A stretch of 63,578 bases of DNA. Origin: Gammaproteobacteria bacterium (lineage in GTDB: Bacteria; Pseudomonadota; Gammaproteobacteria; Xanthomonadales; Xanthomonadaceae). Position 1 is the stretch's first letter. Each line of letters begins with the position of its first letter. Shown in pieces: positions 29,528-39,329 of this stretch. The DNA lies in the NCBI GenBank assembly GCA_025352045.1, contig JANXUD010000033.1:1-63578 (forward strand), in the 5' to 3' direction. Below the pieces are notes generated by a model. That model did not search any database and was not told where the DNA came from. It saw only the letters and a program-made list of their open reading frames with translations. The position numbers and the translations under genes are program-made.

Positions 29528-30652
29528 TCAGGCCGGCCCGGGCGACCCGGCCGCGGGAACGCAAGCGGCGGACACATAGTCCACGACCTCCAGCCCGAAG
29601 CCGGCCAGGCCGACCTGGCGGCGCGGCGTGCCGAGCACGCGCAGCTTGCCCAAGCCGAGGTCGGCCAGGATCTGCGCCCCGGCGCCGTTGCGTCGCCACT
29701 CGGCGACGCCGGGCGGCGTTTCGATCGTGCTTTCGGTGACCCTGGCCAGCAGCTGCGCCGGCGGCAAGGTCTCCGACAACACCACCACGACGCCGCAACC
29801 GGCGGCAGCAACCGCGGACATCGCCTCGCCCACGCCGATGCCGAAGTCGGCGCGGCGCCAGCGCAGCGCGTCGGCCAGCGGATTCTTCACGTGCACGCGC
29901 ACCAGGGTCGGTGTCTCGCGCGTGGGCGCGCCGCGCACCAGGGCGAAGTGCAACTCGCCGCTGAGCTGGTCGCGGTAGGTATGCAGGACGAATGGGCCCG
30001 CGTCGGTGGCGATCCCGCGCTGGTCCACGCGCTCGACCGTGTGCTCGTGCGCCAGGCGGTGCCGGATCAGGTCCTCGATCGAACCAATTCGAAGGCCGTG
30101 GTGCGCTGCGAATCTCTCCAGTGCAGGCCGCCGCGCCATGCCGCCATCGGCATCGAGGATCTCCACCAGCACGCCGGCGGGCTCCAGTCCGGCCAGGCGC
30201 GCCAGGTCGCTGGCCGCCTCGGTGTGGCCGGCGCGGGCCAGCACGCCGCCCGGCTGCGCCGCGAGGGGAAAGATGTGGCCGGGCTGGGTCAGGTCAGTCG
30301 CGCGCGCGCCGGGCCGCACGGCGGCCTGGATCGTGCGCGCGCGATCCGCCGCGGAAATGCCGGTGGTGACGCCTTCGGCCGCCTCGATGCTGACGGTGAA
30401 ATTGGTCCGGTAAGGCGAGCGGTTGTCCGCCACCATCGGCGGCAGCGCGAGCTGGCGACAGCGCTCCTCGGTCAGCGACAGGCAGACCAGTCCGCGCGCA
30501 TGCGTCACCATGAAGTTGACGTCGGCCGGCCGCACCTTCTCGGCGGCCATGATCAGGTCGCCTTCGTTCTCGCGGCCTTCGTCGTCCACGATAACGACCA
30601 TGCGGCCGGCGCGGATGTCCTCGAGCAGTTCGGGAATGGTCGCGAAACTCAT
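29528..30652 (-). CDS. ribBA: 3,4-dihydroxy-2-butanone-4-phosphate synthase with degenerate GTP-cyclohydrolase II domain
   Basis: It is 374 residues. The N-terminal RibB domain (about 1-200) is intact: [31 protein letters not shown] and [23 protein letters not shown]. The C-terminal RibA-like domain lacks the zinc cysteines (the usual C-x2-GD-x8-C-x-C segment reads [14 protein letters not shown]), so GTP cyclohydrolase II activity is unlikely. A separate ribA should exist elsewhere. It lies 10 bp after ribE. Confidence 0.93.
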   Translation of the reverse strand: MSFATIPELLEDIRAGRMVVIVDDEGRENEGDLIMAAEKVRPADVNFMVTHARGLVCLSLTEERCRQLALPPMVADNRSPYRTNFTVSIEAAEGVTTGISAADRARTIQAAVRPGARATDLTQPGHIFPLAAQPGGVLARAGHTEAASDLARLAGLEPAGVLVEILDADGGMARRPALERFAAHHGLRIGSIEDLIRHRLAHEHTVERVDQRGIATDAGPFVLHTYRDQLSGELHFALVRGAPTRETPTLVRVHVKNPLADALRWRRADFGIGVGEAMSAVAAAGCGVVVVLSETLPPAQLLARVTESTIETPPGVAEWRRNGAGAQILADLGLGKLRVLGTPRRQVGLAGFGLEVVDYVSAACVPAAGSPGPA

Positions 30653-30662
30653 CGCACGCCGC

Positions 30663-31262
30663 TCACGGCGCGAAACTCGCGAGTCGCTCGGCGTAGCGGG
30701 CGAGCTGGTCCACTTCGAGGTTCATGCCCTGCCCCTGTCTTGCGTTGGCGAAACTGGTGTGGCGGATGGTGTGCGGGATGAGATTGACCTCGAAGCCGGC
30801 GTGGTCGGCGGCGTTGACCGTGAGGCTGACGCCATCCACGCAGATCGAACCCTTGGCGGCGACGTAGCGCAGCAGCGGCCGCGGCGCGGCGATGCGCCAG
30901 CGTTGCGAGCGGCCGTCGGGCAGGAGGGACTGCAGCGTGCCGACCCCGTCGACATGCCCGGACACCAGGTGCCCGCCCAGGCGCGTGGTCGGCAACAGGG
31001 CGCGCTCCAGGTTGAGCTGGGCGCCGACCGGCAAGGCGCCGAGCGTGGTGAGCGACAGCGTTTCGTTCGACACGTCCACCTCGAATCCCAGCGCATCGAA
31101 GGCCACCACGGTCAGGCAGACGCCAGAGACCGCGATGCTCTCGCCGAGCGCCAGCGGCTCGCCCGCCAGCGGCGCGCCCAGCGCGATGCGCAAGCGGCTG
31201 TCCCCGCCCCGCGGCGCTGTGGACGCCAGCGATCCGACCGCTTCGACCAGGCCGGTGAACAT
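30663..31262 (-). CDS. ribE: Riboflavin synthase alpha chain
   Basis: Dismutates two lumazines to riboflavin. It is 199 residues with two lumazine-binding repeats: [26 protein letters not shown] then [11 protein letters not shown], and [14 protein letters not shown] in the second half. The ATG shares its A with the ribD stop (TGATG). Confidence 0.96.
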   Translation of the reverse strand: MFTGLVEAVGSLASTAPRGGDSRLRIALGAPLAGEPLALGESIAVSGVCLTVVAFDALGFEVDVSNETLSLTTLGALPVGAQLNLERALLPTTRLGGHLVSGHVDGVGTLQSLLPDGRSQRWRIAAPRPLLRYVAAKGSICVDGVSLTVNAADHAGFEVNLIPHTIRHTSFANARQGQGMNLEVDQLARYAERLASFAP

Positions 31263-32356
31263 CAGGCGCGCACCGGACGCAACAACAGGCGCAGGTCGGG
31301 ACCGACCTGGCGCTGGTCCACCACGTCGAAGCCGATGCGGTCGGCCATCAGGTTGATTCCCAACCCGGAAAAAAGGGGCCGGCCCTTGTCGCCCAACAGG
31401 ACGGGTGCGACATAGAGCAACAGTTCATCGACGAGTCCGTCCCGCAACAGCGCCCCGCACAGGGTCGCGCCGGCCTCCACCTGCACCTCGTTGATGTCGC
31501 GCTGCGCCAGCTGCGACAACATCGCGTGCAGGTCCAGGCCGTCGCCGTCGCGCGGCACGGCGAAGGCGCTGATCTCGTCGGCATAGCCGGGGATCATGTC
31601 CAGGGCGTGCACGGCCAGTGTGCGCGCCGCGCCGTCGAACACCCGGTGCCGGGCGCCAAGCCGGCCGCGGGTGTCGAGCACCACGCGCAGTGGCGGCGCC
31701 AGCGGTTGGCCATCGGGCAGGCGCGCGGTCAGTTGCGGATCGTCGGCCAGCACGGTGCCGCTGCCGGTCAGCAGGGCACTGCTGCGGGCGCGCCACTGCT
31801 GCACGTCGGCGCGCGCGGCGCGCGAGGTGATCCATTTCGATTCACCGCTGGCCATGCCGGTGCGGCCGTCCAGGCTGGCCGCGAGCTTGACCCGCACCCA
31901 GGGCCGGCCGCGCTCGATGCGCGAGAAGAAGCCGCGGTTGAGCTCGCGCGCCGCGGCCTCCATCAGGCCCGTTTCCGTGACCACGCCGGCCGCCATCAGC
32001 TTGCGGAAACCCTCGCCGTCCACCGGCGCGTAGGGATCGCGGCACGCGGCGACCACCCGGGCGATGCCGGCCGCGACCAGGGCATCGGCGCAGGGCGGCG
32101 TGCGGCCCATGTGCGCGCAGGGCTCCAGCGTGACGTAGGCGGTGGCGCCGCGCGCCCTGGTGCCGGCGGCCTGCAGGGCATGGGCCTCGGCGTGCGGCTC
32201 GCCGGCGCGCAGGTGGAAGCCCTCGCCGACGATCTTGTCCTTGCGCGCGATCACGCAACCGACCATCGGATTGGGCTTGGTGCTGCAGGCGCCGCGTTCG
32301 GCCAGCTGCAGGGCGCGGGCCATCATCGCGTGGTCGGTGGCGGTCCAGGTGGGCAT
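31262..32356 (-). CDS. ribD: Bifunctional pyrimidine deaminase/reductase RibD
   Basis: Deaminates and reduces the product of GTP cyclohydrolase II. It is 364 residues. The N-terminal zinc deaminase has [10 protein letters not shown], the H-A-E motif ([10 protein letters not shown]) and [11 protein letters not shown]. The C-terminal reductase has [29 protein letters not shown] and [13 protein letters not shown]. It lies 5 bp after the GNAT gene and before ribE. Confidence 0.97.
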   Translation of the reverse strand: MPTWTATDHAMMARALQLAERGACSTKPNPMVGCVIARKDKIVGEGFHLRAGEPHAEAHALQAAGTRARGATAYVTLEPCAHMGRTPPCADALVAAGIARVVAACRDPYAPVDGEGFRKLMAAGVVTETGLMEAAARELNRGFFSRIERGRPWVRVKLAASLDGRTGMASGESKWITSRAARADVQQWRARSSALLTGSGTVLADDPQLTARLPDGQPLAPPLRVVLDTRGRLGARHRVFDGAARTLAVHALDMIPGYADEISAFAVPRDGDGLDLHAMLSQLAQRDINEVQVEAGATLCGALLRDGLVDELLLYVAPVLLGDKGRPLFSGLGINLMADRIGFDVVDQRQVGPDLRLLLRPVRA

Positions 32357-32361
32357 GGCGA

Positions 32362-32886
32362 TCAGGCCAGGCCCGTGGACGTCGTCGCCGCAGCGGCGCC
32401 ACTCGACGCGGGGCGCGCCTCGGCGGTCGGCGCAATGCGCATCAGGTCGACCGGCGTGCCCTTGAGCGTCGTGCGCACCACGTGCGCCCAGCCCAGGCGC
32501 TCGTAGAAGCCGCGCTGCCCGGGCGTGAACAGGAACAGTTCCGGGATCCCAATGTCACTTGCCAGCGCAACGGCGGCGCGCACCAGCATCGCGCCCAGGC
32601 CGCGGCCGCGGGCGTCCGGGCGCACGAACAGGCTGGCGAGCCATGGGCTGCCCTCGTCAGCGAATTCCGGCGCGTCCTCCAGCACCAGGCTCACCGATCC
32701 GAGCAGCGCTGCCCCCTCGTGCAATACCAGGGTCGTGGGCAAGGTTCGGCGCGTGGCGTGTTCTTCGAGTTCGGCGCGGCCGACTTCGAGTGTCCACTCG
32801 GAATACAGGTGGCCCCACTCGTCGTGGTGCCAGGAGGCGAGCGTCGGGATCGCCTCGCGATGCGCGTCCAGGAACCCGATGCGCAT
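32362..32886 (-). CDS. GNAT-family N-acetyltransferase
   Basis: It is 174 residues. The acetyl-CoA loop VRPDARGRGLGAMLV (R/Q-x-x-G-x-G/A form) and the later FYERLGWAHV are the GNAT hallmarks. The substrate is unknown. It sits between nrdR and ribD with gaps of 2-5 bp, so it is co-transcribed with riboflavin genes. The last 20 residues are Ala/Ser/Thr-rich. Confidence 0.88.
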   Translation of the reverse strand: MRIGFLDAHREAIPTLASWHHDEWGHLYSEWTLEVGRAELEEHATRRTLPTTLVLHEGAALLGSVSLVLEDAPEFADEGSPWLASLFVRPDARGRGLGAMLVRAAVALASDIGIPELFLFTPGQRGFYERLGWAHVVRTTLKGTPVDLMRIAPTAEARPASSGAAAATTSTGLA

Positions 32887-32888
32887 CT

Positions 32889-33404
32889 TCAGCGCTTGCT
32901 GCCGCGGACCGGCTCGCCCAGCAGGGGCAGTTGTTCCGTGGACAGGCCCGGCAGGTCGCGCTCGAGCCGCTCGATCTCCTCGCGGAAATCGGCCACGTCC
33001 TCGAAGCGCCGGTACACCGAGGCGAAGCGCACGTAGGCGACCTGGTCGAGCTTCTTCAACTCGTCCATCACGAACACGCCCAGGCGGCGCGAGGGCAGCT
33101 CGCGTTCGCCGGTCATGCGCAGGGCGTGGATGACGCCGCGCACGGCGGCATCCACCTGCTCCACGGTGACCGGGCGCTTCTGCAGCGCGCGCTCGAAACC
33201 GGTGCGTAGCTTACGATCGTCGAAGGCCTCGCGCCGGCCGTCGCTCTTGATCAGCGCCGGCAGCTTGAGCTCGGCCGTCTCGAAGGTGTTGAAGCGCTCG
33301 CTGCAGGCCTCGCACTCGCGCCGGCGGCGGATGGTGCTGCCATCCTCACTGACGCGCGAGTCGATCACGCGGGTGTCTTCGTGCTGGCAGAACGGGCAGT
33401 GCAT
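32889..33404 (-). CDS. nrdR: Transcriptional repressor NrdR
   Basis: Zinc-ribbon plus ATP-cone repressor of ribonucleotide reductase genes, sensing dATP/ATP. It is 171 residues from ATG 33404. [32 protein letters not shown] is the zinc ribbon (two C-x2-C pairs); the ATP-cone follows ([22 protein letters not shown]). glyA-nrdR-rib order is common in gammaproteobacteria. Confidence 0.97.
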   Translation of the reverse strand: MHCPFCQHEDTRVIDSRVSEDGSTIRRRRECEACSERFNTFETAELKLPALIKSDGRREAFDDRKLRTGFERALQKRPVTVEQVDAAVRGVIHALRMTGERELPSRRLGVFVMDELKKLDQVAYVRFASVYRRFEDVADFREEIERLERDLPGLSTEQLPLLGEPVRGSKR

Positions 33405-33408
33405 CCGG

Positions 33409-34662
33409 TCAGCCGTACACCGGGAACTTGCGGCACTGGATGGTGACATTGCCGCGCACGCCGGCGATCACGTTCTCGTCGGCCGGATTGTCGAGGACAT
33501 CGCACATCCACTCCGCCAGTGCCACGCAATCGGGCTCGAGGTAGCCGCGCGTGGTCACCGCCGGGGTGCCGATGCGCAGGCCCGAGGTGACGAAGGGCGA
33601 GCGCGGGTCGCCCGGCACGGCATTCTTGTTCACCGTGATGTGCGCCCGGCCGAGCGCGGCCTCGGCATCCTTGCCCGTGGTCTCGCGGCCAATCAGGTCG
33701 ATCAGCATCAGGTGGTTCTCGGTGCCGCCGGAGACGATCTTGTAGCCGCGGCCCATCAGGGTCTTGGCCATCGCCTGCGCGTTCTTCACCACCTGCGCCT
33801 GGTAGGTCTTGAAGCCCGGCTCCAGCGCTTCCTTGAAGGCCACGGCCTTGGCCGCGATCACGTGCATCAGCGGGCCGCCCTGGATACCCGGGAAGACGAT
33901 GCTCTGCAGTTTCTTCACCAGCTCCTCGGATGGGTTGGACGCCAGCACGATGCCGCCGCGCGGGCCGCGCAGGGTCTTGTGCGTGGTGGAGGTGACGATG
34001 TGCGCGTGCGGCAGCGGGCTGGGGTACACGCCGGCGGCGACGAGGCCGGCGACATGCGCCATGTCCACGAACAGCAGCGCGCCGACGCCATCGGCAATCG
34101 CGCGCATGCGCGCCCAGTCCACCACCTGCGAGTAGGCGCTGAAGCCCGCCACCAGCATCTTCGGCTGGTGTTCCCGCGCAAGGCGCTCGACCTCGGCATA
34201 GTCGATCAGGCCATGTTCGTCCACGCCGTACTGCGCCGCGTCGAACAACTTGCCGCTGATGTTGACCTTGGCGCCATGGGTCAGGTGGCCGCCATGCGCC
34301 AGCGACATGCCGAGGATCCGGTCGCCCGGCTTGAGCAGCGCCATGTACACGGCCTGGTTGGCCTGCGAGCCCGAATGCGGCTGGACATTTGCATAGTCGC
34401 AGGCGAACAGCTCTTTCGCCCGGTCAATGGCCAACGCCTCGGCGATGTCCACGAACTCGCAGCCGCCGTAGTAGCGCTTGCCCGGATACCCTTCGGCGTA
34501 CTTGTTGGTCAGCACGCTGCCCTGCGCCTCGAGCACGCGCGGGCTGCAGTAATTCTCCGAGGCGATCAGCTCGACGTGGTCTTCCTGCCGCTGGCGCTCG
34601 TTGGCGATGGCCTCGGCGAGGACGGGATCGTAACCGGCAATGCGCATGTCGCTGGCAAACAT
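33409..34662 (-). CDS. glyA: Serine hydroxymethyltransferase
   Basis: PLP enzyme converting serine and THF to glycine and methylene-THF. It is 417 residues. [19 protein letters not shown], the PLP lysine in [14 protein letters not shown] and [14 protein letters not shown] are invariant motifs. The ORF is open far upstream but ATG 34662 gives the standard N-terminus. First gene of a run of ten minus-strand genes ending at pgpA with gaps of at most 35 bp. Confidence 0.98.
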   Translation of the reverse strand: MFASDMRIAGYDPVLAEAIANERQRQEDHVELIASENYCSPRVLEAQGSVLTNKYAEGYPGKRYYGGCEFVDIAEALAIDRAKELFACDYANVQPHSGSQANQAVYMALLKPGDRILGMSLAHGGHLTHGAKVNISGKLFDAAQYGVDEHGLIDYAEVERLAREHQPKMLVAGFSAYSQVVDWARMRAIADGVGALLFVDMAHVAGLVAAGVYPSPLPHAHIVTSTTHKTLRGPRGGIVLASNPSEELVKKLQSIVFPGIQGGPLMHVIAAKAVAFKEALEPGFKTYQAQVVKNAQAMAKTLMGRGYKIVSGGTENHLMLIDLIGRETTGKDAEAALGRAHITVNKNAVPGDPRSPFVTSGLRIGTPAVTTRGYLEPDCVALAEWMCDVLDNPADENVIAGVRGNVTIQCRKFPVYG

Positions 34663-34692
34663 CGGGGCCTCGGGGGTGCGAACCAGTCGGAA

Positions 34693-34722
34693 ATTGTAGC
34701 CCCGGCAGGTGTTTAGGGCCAA
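34693..34722 (-). promoter_or_regulatory. Candidate glyA operon promoter
   Basis: TTGGCC at 34722-34717, an 18-bp spacer, TACAAT at 34698-34693, on the minus strand 31 bp before the glyA ATG. The -10 is one base off consensus. Confidence 0.55.
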
Positions 34723-34781
34723 TGAAGGTGGCGCGGACTGGGCGGAACGGGGATAATTGGCGGATTCCAGCCACCGGGAAC

Positions 34782-34837
34782 GTGGGAGCGGCTTCAGCCG
34801 CGATCCCCTGCCCAGTCGCGGCTGAAGCCGCTCCAAC
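34782..34837. repeat. REP element pair (inverted) between glyA and ettA
   Basis: GTGGGAGCGGCTTCAGCCGC at 34782, then a spacer of about 12 bp and the inverted arm TCGCGGCTGAAGCCGCTCC. It lies in the divergent intergenic region, 12 bp before the ettA ATG. Confidence 0.92.
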
Positions 34838-34848
34838 AGAGGTTCCCC

Positions 34849-36510
34849 ATGCAATACATCTACACCATGATCGGCGTCAGCAAGATCGTGCCGCCGAAGC
34901 GCGAGATCATCAAGGATATCTCGCTGAGCTTCTATCCCGGGGCCAAGATCGGCCTGCTCGGCCTGAACGGCTCGGGCAAGTCCACGGTGCTGCGGATCAT
35001 GGCCGGCGTGGACACCGACTTCCAGGGCGAGGCGCGCCCGCAGCCCGGCATCAAGGTCGGCTACCTGGAACAGGAGCCGCGCCTCAACCCGGAGCACACC
35101 GTGCGCCAGGCAGTCGAGGAAGGCGTCGGCGACCTGCTCCACGCCCAGGCCCTGCTCGATGCGGTGTACGCGGCCTATGCCGAGGAAGATGCGGATTTCG
35201 ACAAGCTCGCCAGCGAACAGGCGCGCCTGGAGGCCATCCTCGCCACCAGCGACGCGGACACGCTCGAACTGCAGCTGGAGATCGCCGCCGACGCCCTGCG
35301 CCTGCCGCCCTGGGACGCGATCTGCGGCAAGCTGTCCGGCGGCGAGAAGCGCCGCGTGGCGCTGTGCCGCCTGCTGCTGAGCAAGCCGGACATGCTGCTG
35401 CTCGACGAACCCACCAACCACCTGGACGCGGAATCGGTGGAGTGGCTGGAACAGTTCCTCACCCGCTTCCCGGGCACCGTGGTGGCCGTCACCCACGACC
35501 GCTACTTCCTCGACAACGCCGCCGAGTGGATCCTCGAGCTCGACCGCGGCCGCGGCATCCCCTGGAAGGGCAACTACAGCGACTGGCTGACCCAGAAGAC
35601 CGAGCGCCTCAAGCAGGAAGACTCGCAGGAGCGCGGCCGGCAGAAGGCGCTGCAGAAGGAACTGGAGTGGTCGCGGCAGAACGCCAAGGGCGGCCGCAGC
35701 AAGGGCAAGGCGCGCCTGCAGCGGCTCGAGGACCTGCAGTCGGTCGAATACCAGCGCCGCAACGAGACCAACGAGCTGTTCATCCCGCCCGGCGAGCGCC
35801 TTGGCGACCGCATCATCGAGTTCAAGAACGTCACCAAGAGCTTCGGCGACCGGCTGCTGATCGACGACCTCACCTTGACGATCCCGCCCGGCGCGATCGT
35901 CGGCATCATCGGCCCCAACGGCGCGGGCAAGTCGACGCTGTTCAAGATGATCACCGGCGCGGAAAAACCCGACAAGGGCGAGGTCAACATCGGGCACACG
36001 GTGAAGATCGCCTACGTGGACCAGAGCCGCGACGCGCTGGAGGCCGACAAGAACGTCTGGCAAGCGGTATCAGGCGGCTCGGACATCATCACCATCGGCA
36101 AGGTGGAGATCCAGTCGCGCGCCTACATCGGCCGCTTCAACTTCAAGGGCGGCGACCAGCAGAAGCTGGTCGGCACGCTGTCCGGCGGCGAGCGCGGCCG
36201 CCTGCACATGGCCAAGACCCTGCTGCAGGGCGGCAACGTGCTGCTGCTCGACGAACCGTCCAACGACCTGGACATCGAGACGCTGCGCGCGCTGGAAGAC
36301 GCGCTGCTCGAGTTCCCCGGCGTCACCCTGGTCATTTCCCATGACCGCTGGTTCCTGGACCGCATCGCCACGCACATCCTCGCCTTCGAGGGCGACTCGC
36401 ACGTGGAGTTCTACCCGGGCAACTACCGCGAATACGAGGAAGACAAGCGCCGCCGCCTGGGCGAGGAAGGCGCCAAGCCGCATCGCCTGCGCTACAAGGC
36501 GCTGAAATAG
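34849..36510 (+). CDS. ettA: Energy-dependent translational throttle protein EttA
   Basis: ABC-F protein that binds the ribosomal E site and gates translation by the ADP/ATP ratio. It is 553 residues with two ATPase domains: [31 protein letters not shown], and [31 protein letters not shown]. The linker between them contains the charged arm and P-site tether region typical of EttA. No membrane segments. Divergent from glyA. Confidence 0.96.
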   Translation: MQYIYTMIGVSKIVPPKREIIKDISLSFYPGAKIGLLGLNGSGKSTVLRIMAGVDTDFQGEARPQPGIKVGYLEQEPRLNPEHTVRQAVEEGVGDLLHAQALLDAVYAAYAEEDADFDKLASEQARLEAILATSDADTLELQLEIAADALRLPPWDAICGKLSGGEKRRVALCRLLLSKPDMLLLDEPTNHLDAESVEWLEQFLTRFPGTVVAVTHDRYFLDNAAEWILELDRGRGIPWKGNYSDWLTQKTERLKQEDSQERGRQKALQKELEWSRQNAKGGRSKGKARLQRLEDLQSVEYQRRNETNELFIPPGERLGDRIIEFKNVTKSFGDRLLIDDLTLTIPPGAIVGIIGPNGAGKSTLFKMITGAEKPDKGEVNIGHTVKIAYVDQSRDALEADKNVWQAVSGGSDIITIGKVEIQSRAYIGRFNFKGGDQQKLVGTLSGGERGRLHMAKTLLQGGNVLLLDEPSNDLDIETLRALEDALLEFPGVTLVISHDRWFLDRIATHILAFEGDSHVEFYPGNYREYEEDKRRRLGEEGAKPHRLRYKALK

Positions 36511-36659
36511 TGGTGCGCGCCGCCGCCCTGCTCGTAGGCATCGGCCTGCTGGCGGGTTGCGACGGCGGCCTTGAAATCAACGGGCTCGTGCTGGACGGCG
36601 ATGGCGCATCCGAAACCCGGATCTGCGCATATCAAGACAACGCACTACCAGTTGAATGA
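36510..36659 (+). CDS. Tiny putative lipoprotein
   Basis: It is 49 codons from GTG 36510 (overlapping the last base of the ettA TAG) or GTG 36513. The N-terminus is a compact lipoprotein signal: Arg, then AAALLVGIGLLAGC with the lipobox LAGC at residue 18. The mature part is only about 32 residues, acidic (CDGGLEINGLVLDGDG). It is probably translated by coupling to ettA. No family is recognised. It could be a truncated remnant. Confidence 0.5.
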   Translation: MVRAAALLVGIGLLAGCDGGLEINGLVLDGDGASETRICAYQDNALPVE

Positions 36660-36734
36660 CCAGCCAAACATGACACTTCGGCTCGATCCCCTACTCGGTG
36701 CCGCGACACCGGCTCGTTCTCCGGAGACATCAGA

Positions 36735-37550
36735 ATGACCGCGTTCATGGAAACCCTGCGCACGCGCTGGACAGACGCCAATACGCTGGTGTGTGTCGGA
36801 CTCGACCCGGAGCCGGCGAAATTCCCGTCACACCTGCAGGGCGACCCCGACGCCGTCTTCAGCTTCTTGCGCGACATCGTCGACGCGACCGCCGACCTTG
36901 CCTGCGCCTTCAAGCCGCAGATCGCTCACTTCGCCGCGCTCGGCGCGGAACTGACGCTGGCGCGGCTGATCAAGCACATCCACGACGCGCACCCCGGCGT
37001 GCCGGTGATCCTCGACGCCAAGCGCGGCGACATCGGCAGTACCGCGGAGCGCTACGCGGTGGAAGCCTTCGATCGCTACGATGCCGACGCGGTCACGCTC
37101 AACCCCTACCTGGGCCGCGACTCGGTGCAGCCCTTCCTGGACCGGGCGGACAAGGGCGTGATCCTGCTGTGCCGCACCTCCAACCCGGGCGCGAAGGATT
37201 TCCAGGACCTCGACTGCGGCGGCCGCCCGCTCTACCAGCGGGTGGCTGAAACGATCGCCGGCGACTGGAACGGCAATGGCAACTGCCTGCTGGTGGTCGG
37301 CGCGACCTGGCCGCAGGAACTGGCTTCGGTGCGCTCGCTGGTCGGCGACATGCCCTTCCTGGTGCCGGGCATCGGCGCGCAGGGCGGCGATGTCGCGGCG
37401 GTGCTGGCCAGCGGCAAGTCTGCCGACGGCGCCGGCCTGGTGATCAGCTCCTCACGCGCCATCCTGTACGCCGGCGATGGCGAAGGCTTCGCGGACGCCT
37501 CGCGCGCCGCGGCGCTGGACCTGCGCGACGAGATCAACCGATACCGCTGA
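36735..37550 (+). CDS. pyrF: Orotidine 5'-phosphate decarboxylase (type 2)
   Basis: Last step of UMP synthesis. It is 271 residues. The catalytic motif [17 protein letters not shown] is the group-2 form; [11 protein letters not shown] at the N-terminus and [12 protein letters not shown] near the C-terminus are also typical. It lies 75 bp after the small lipoprotein. Converges with the glycosyltransferase at 37573. Confidence 0.97.
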   Translation: MTAFMETLRTRWTDANTLVCVGLDPEPAKFPSHLQGDPDAVFSFLRDIVDATADLACAFKPQIAHFAALGAELTLARLIKHIHDAHPGVPVILDAKRGDIGSTAERYAVEAFDRYDADAVTLNPYLGRDSVQPFLDRADKGVILLCRTSNPGAKDFQDLDCGGRPLYQRVAETIAGDWNGNGNCLLVVGATWPQELASVRSLVGDMPFLVPGIGAQGGDVAAVLASGKSADGAGLVISSSRAILYAGDGEGFADASRAAALDLRDEINRYR

Positions 37551-37551
37551 C

Positions 37552-37577
37552 GTGGGAGCGGCTTGACCGCTCCTACA
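37552..37577. repeat. Short REP arm between convergent genes
   Basis: GTGGGAGCGGCTTGACCGCT followed by CCTAC: a degenerate REP with a 7-bp stem GGAGCGG / CCGCTCC, filling the 22-bp gap between pyrF and the convergent glycosyltransferase. It may fold as a bidirectional transcript end; no T-run is present. Confidence 0.75.
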
Positions 37578-38478
37578 AAGGCTTGGCGAGCGCGCGCGCC
37601 GCAGCGGCGACGAAATGCCCCCACAGGCCCAGCCACAACATGGGCCGTTCCAGCGCCGGAGTGTCTGCGGCCTCGAACTTGTGGAAATAACGCCACAGGC
37701 TGGCGTGCTTCTGCCACTCCACCCACACCGGCCGCGCGCGGCTCGACACGCCGCCCACGTGCACCACGGTGATGTCGTTGGCCACAAGCACCTCGTAGCC
37801 CGCGTCGCGGGTACGCCGGCACAGGTCCAGGTCCTCGACATGCAGGCGGAAGCCCTCGTCGAAGCCGCCCAGCTGCAGGAACAGGCCGAGCGGCAACATC
37901 ATCAGCGCGCCCGATACGGCCTCCACCTGCTGCAGGTCGGCCTTCGGGTCGCGGCCCAGGTACATGTCGTCGCGCCGGCCGCGCTGGCGCAGCAGTTCGC
38001 GCAGCGAAGGATCGCGGCGGCGCGTGGATGGCTCGGCAACGCCCTGCTCGTCCACCATGTCCACGCCAAGCAAGCCGGCGCCGGCGCGACCCACTCCGTG
38101 CCGGACCAGGCGATCCATGGCCTCGCCGGGCACATAGCAGTCCGGATTGACGAAGCAGACCCAGGGCGTGGCCAGGGCGCTGGCGCCCTGGTTGCAGGCG
38201 GCGGCAAAACCGCGGTTCTCCGCATTGCGCACCAACGTGATGCGATCGTGCTGGTGCGCCATGTCGGCGACCAGGTCGGCGGTGCCATCGCCCGATGCGT
38301 TGTCCACCACCAGGATGCGCACCACGCAGTCGGACGACAGCAACAGCTCCAGGCAATGGCGGATGGTGCGCGCCGATGCGAAGCTGACCACCACCACGCC
38401 CACGTCGGTGGCATGTTGCAGCCGCCCCGTGCCGATCGGCCGGCCCTGGAAACTGTGTCGCGACTCGGCCGTATTCAT
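37573..38478 (-). CDS. Family 2 glycosyltransferase (first of pair)
   Basis: It is 301 residues, GT-A fold: GVVVVSFASARTIRHCLELL, VVDNASGDGTADLV nucleotide-binding block, NPDCYVPGEAM in the D-x-D position and a later GGFDEGFRLHVEDLDLCRRTRDAGY that resembles the ED-catalytic motif of rhamnosyl/GlcNAc transferases. Acceptor unknown. ATG 38478 overlaps the previous glycosyltransferase stop (ATGA). Last gene of the T2SS operon. Confidence 0.9.
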   Translation of the reverse strand: MNTAESRHSFQGRPIGTGRLQHATDVGVVVVSFASARTIRHCLELLLSSDCVVRILVVDNASGDGTADLVADMAHQHDRITLVRNAENRGFAAACNQGASALATPWVCFVNPDCYVPGEAMDRLVRHGVGRAGAGLLGVDMVDEQGVAEPSTRRRDPSLRELLRQRGRRDDMYLGRDPKADLQQVEAVSGALMMLPLGLFLQLGGFDEGFRLHVEDLDLCRRTRDAGYEVLVANDITVVHVGGVSSRARPVWVEWQKHASLWRYFHKFEAADTPALERPMLWLGLWGHFVAAAARALAKPL

Positions 38479-39329
38479 GCGAACAGGTCGCGTTGCGGGC
38501 CGGCTGCCGCGAGGTCGGCGACGCGCGCCTGCAAGCTTTCGCGCAGGCCGCGCAGGGGATCGTCGAGGAAGCAGCGGGCGATGCGCTCCTGCTGGTCGGG
38601 CCAGCGCGCATGCAGGCGGCCGCGGTCGCCGGCCGAGGCCGGATCGCGCAGCAGTTCCGCGTCCTGGCGCCCGACATAGGCGGTCGGGCACAGCGCGTGC
38701 CGCCAGCCAAGCGCGGCAGCGCGCCGGCACAGGTCGTCGAAGCCCGCCGGGCCGCGGAAGCTGCCCGCATCCATGCCGCCCACCGCCGCAAGCGCTGCGC
38801 GTCGCAGCCACAGGCAGGCGCCGCTGGCCGGTGGGATGTCCACCGGGCCGACATCGCGCAAGCCGGCGGCGGCCACCGCGATGGTGTCCGGATCAGCCAG
38901 CGGATTGGGTTCGCGCAGGCTGGGAAAGGCGGTGAGTTCGTCGCGGTTGGACCAAGGCACCAGCGACGCCACGTCACGCGCGCGCTCTGCGCAAGCGGCA
39001 AGCGCCTCCAGCCAACCCGACCCTGGTATCGCATCCGCGCTCAAGACGACAACATCCCGAACATCCGTTGAATCTACCTCGAGCACTGCCTGCAAGGCAT
39101 GCACTTCACCTGCGCGAACCGGTTGCCGCCGATACGCCGCATCCAGCGAACTGCGCCCACACCAGCCGCGGGCCAGCGGTTCGACCTGCGGATCGGTCGA
39201 GCCATCGTCCACGATGCGCACCACGCTGCCCGCTGGCAGCGTGCGGTCGAGCGCGGCAAGGCAGGCATCCAGGGCCGGCAAGGCATTGAAGACCGGGAGC
39301 ACGACGATCGGAAGCGCCGCGCGCGGCAT
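38475..39329 (-). CDS. Family 2 glycosyltransferase (second of pair)
   Basis: It is 284 residues, GT-A fold: IVVLPVFNALPALDACLAAL then IVDDGSTDPQ and a middle VLSADAIPGSGWLEAL in the D-x-D position; GGMDAGSFRGPAGFDDLCRRAAALGW resembles the C-terminal motif. It starts inside the gspD stop (TGATG), so it is translationally coupled to the secretin gene. Substrate unknown. Confidence 0.88.
   Translation of the reverse strand: MPRAALPIVVLPVFNALPALDACLAALDRTLPAGSVVRIVDDGSTDPQVEPLARGWCGRSSLDAAYRRQPVRAGEVHALQAVLEVDSTDVRDVVVLSADAIPGSGWLEALAACAERARDVASLVPWSNRDELTAFPSLREPNPLADPDTIAVAAAGLRDVGPVDIPPASGACLWLRRAALAAVGGMDAGSFRGPAGFDDLCRRAAALGWRHALCPTAYVGRQDAELLRDPASAGDRGRLHARWPDQQERIARCFLDDPLRGLRESLQARVADLAAAGPQRDLFA

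Noticed and set aside
29528-32356. FMN riboswitch before ribD/ribBA
   Set aside because: Gaps between the rib genes are at most 32 bp and there is no room for the aptamer.
33409-36063. An 884-residue version of GlyA with a long N-terminal extension
   Set aside because: The extension is antisense to ettA. ATG 34662 gives the normal N-terminus.
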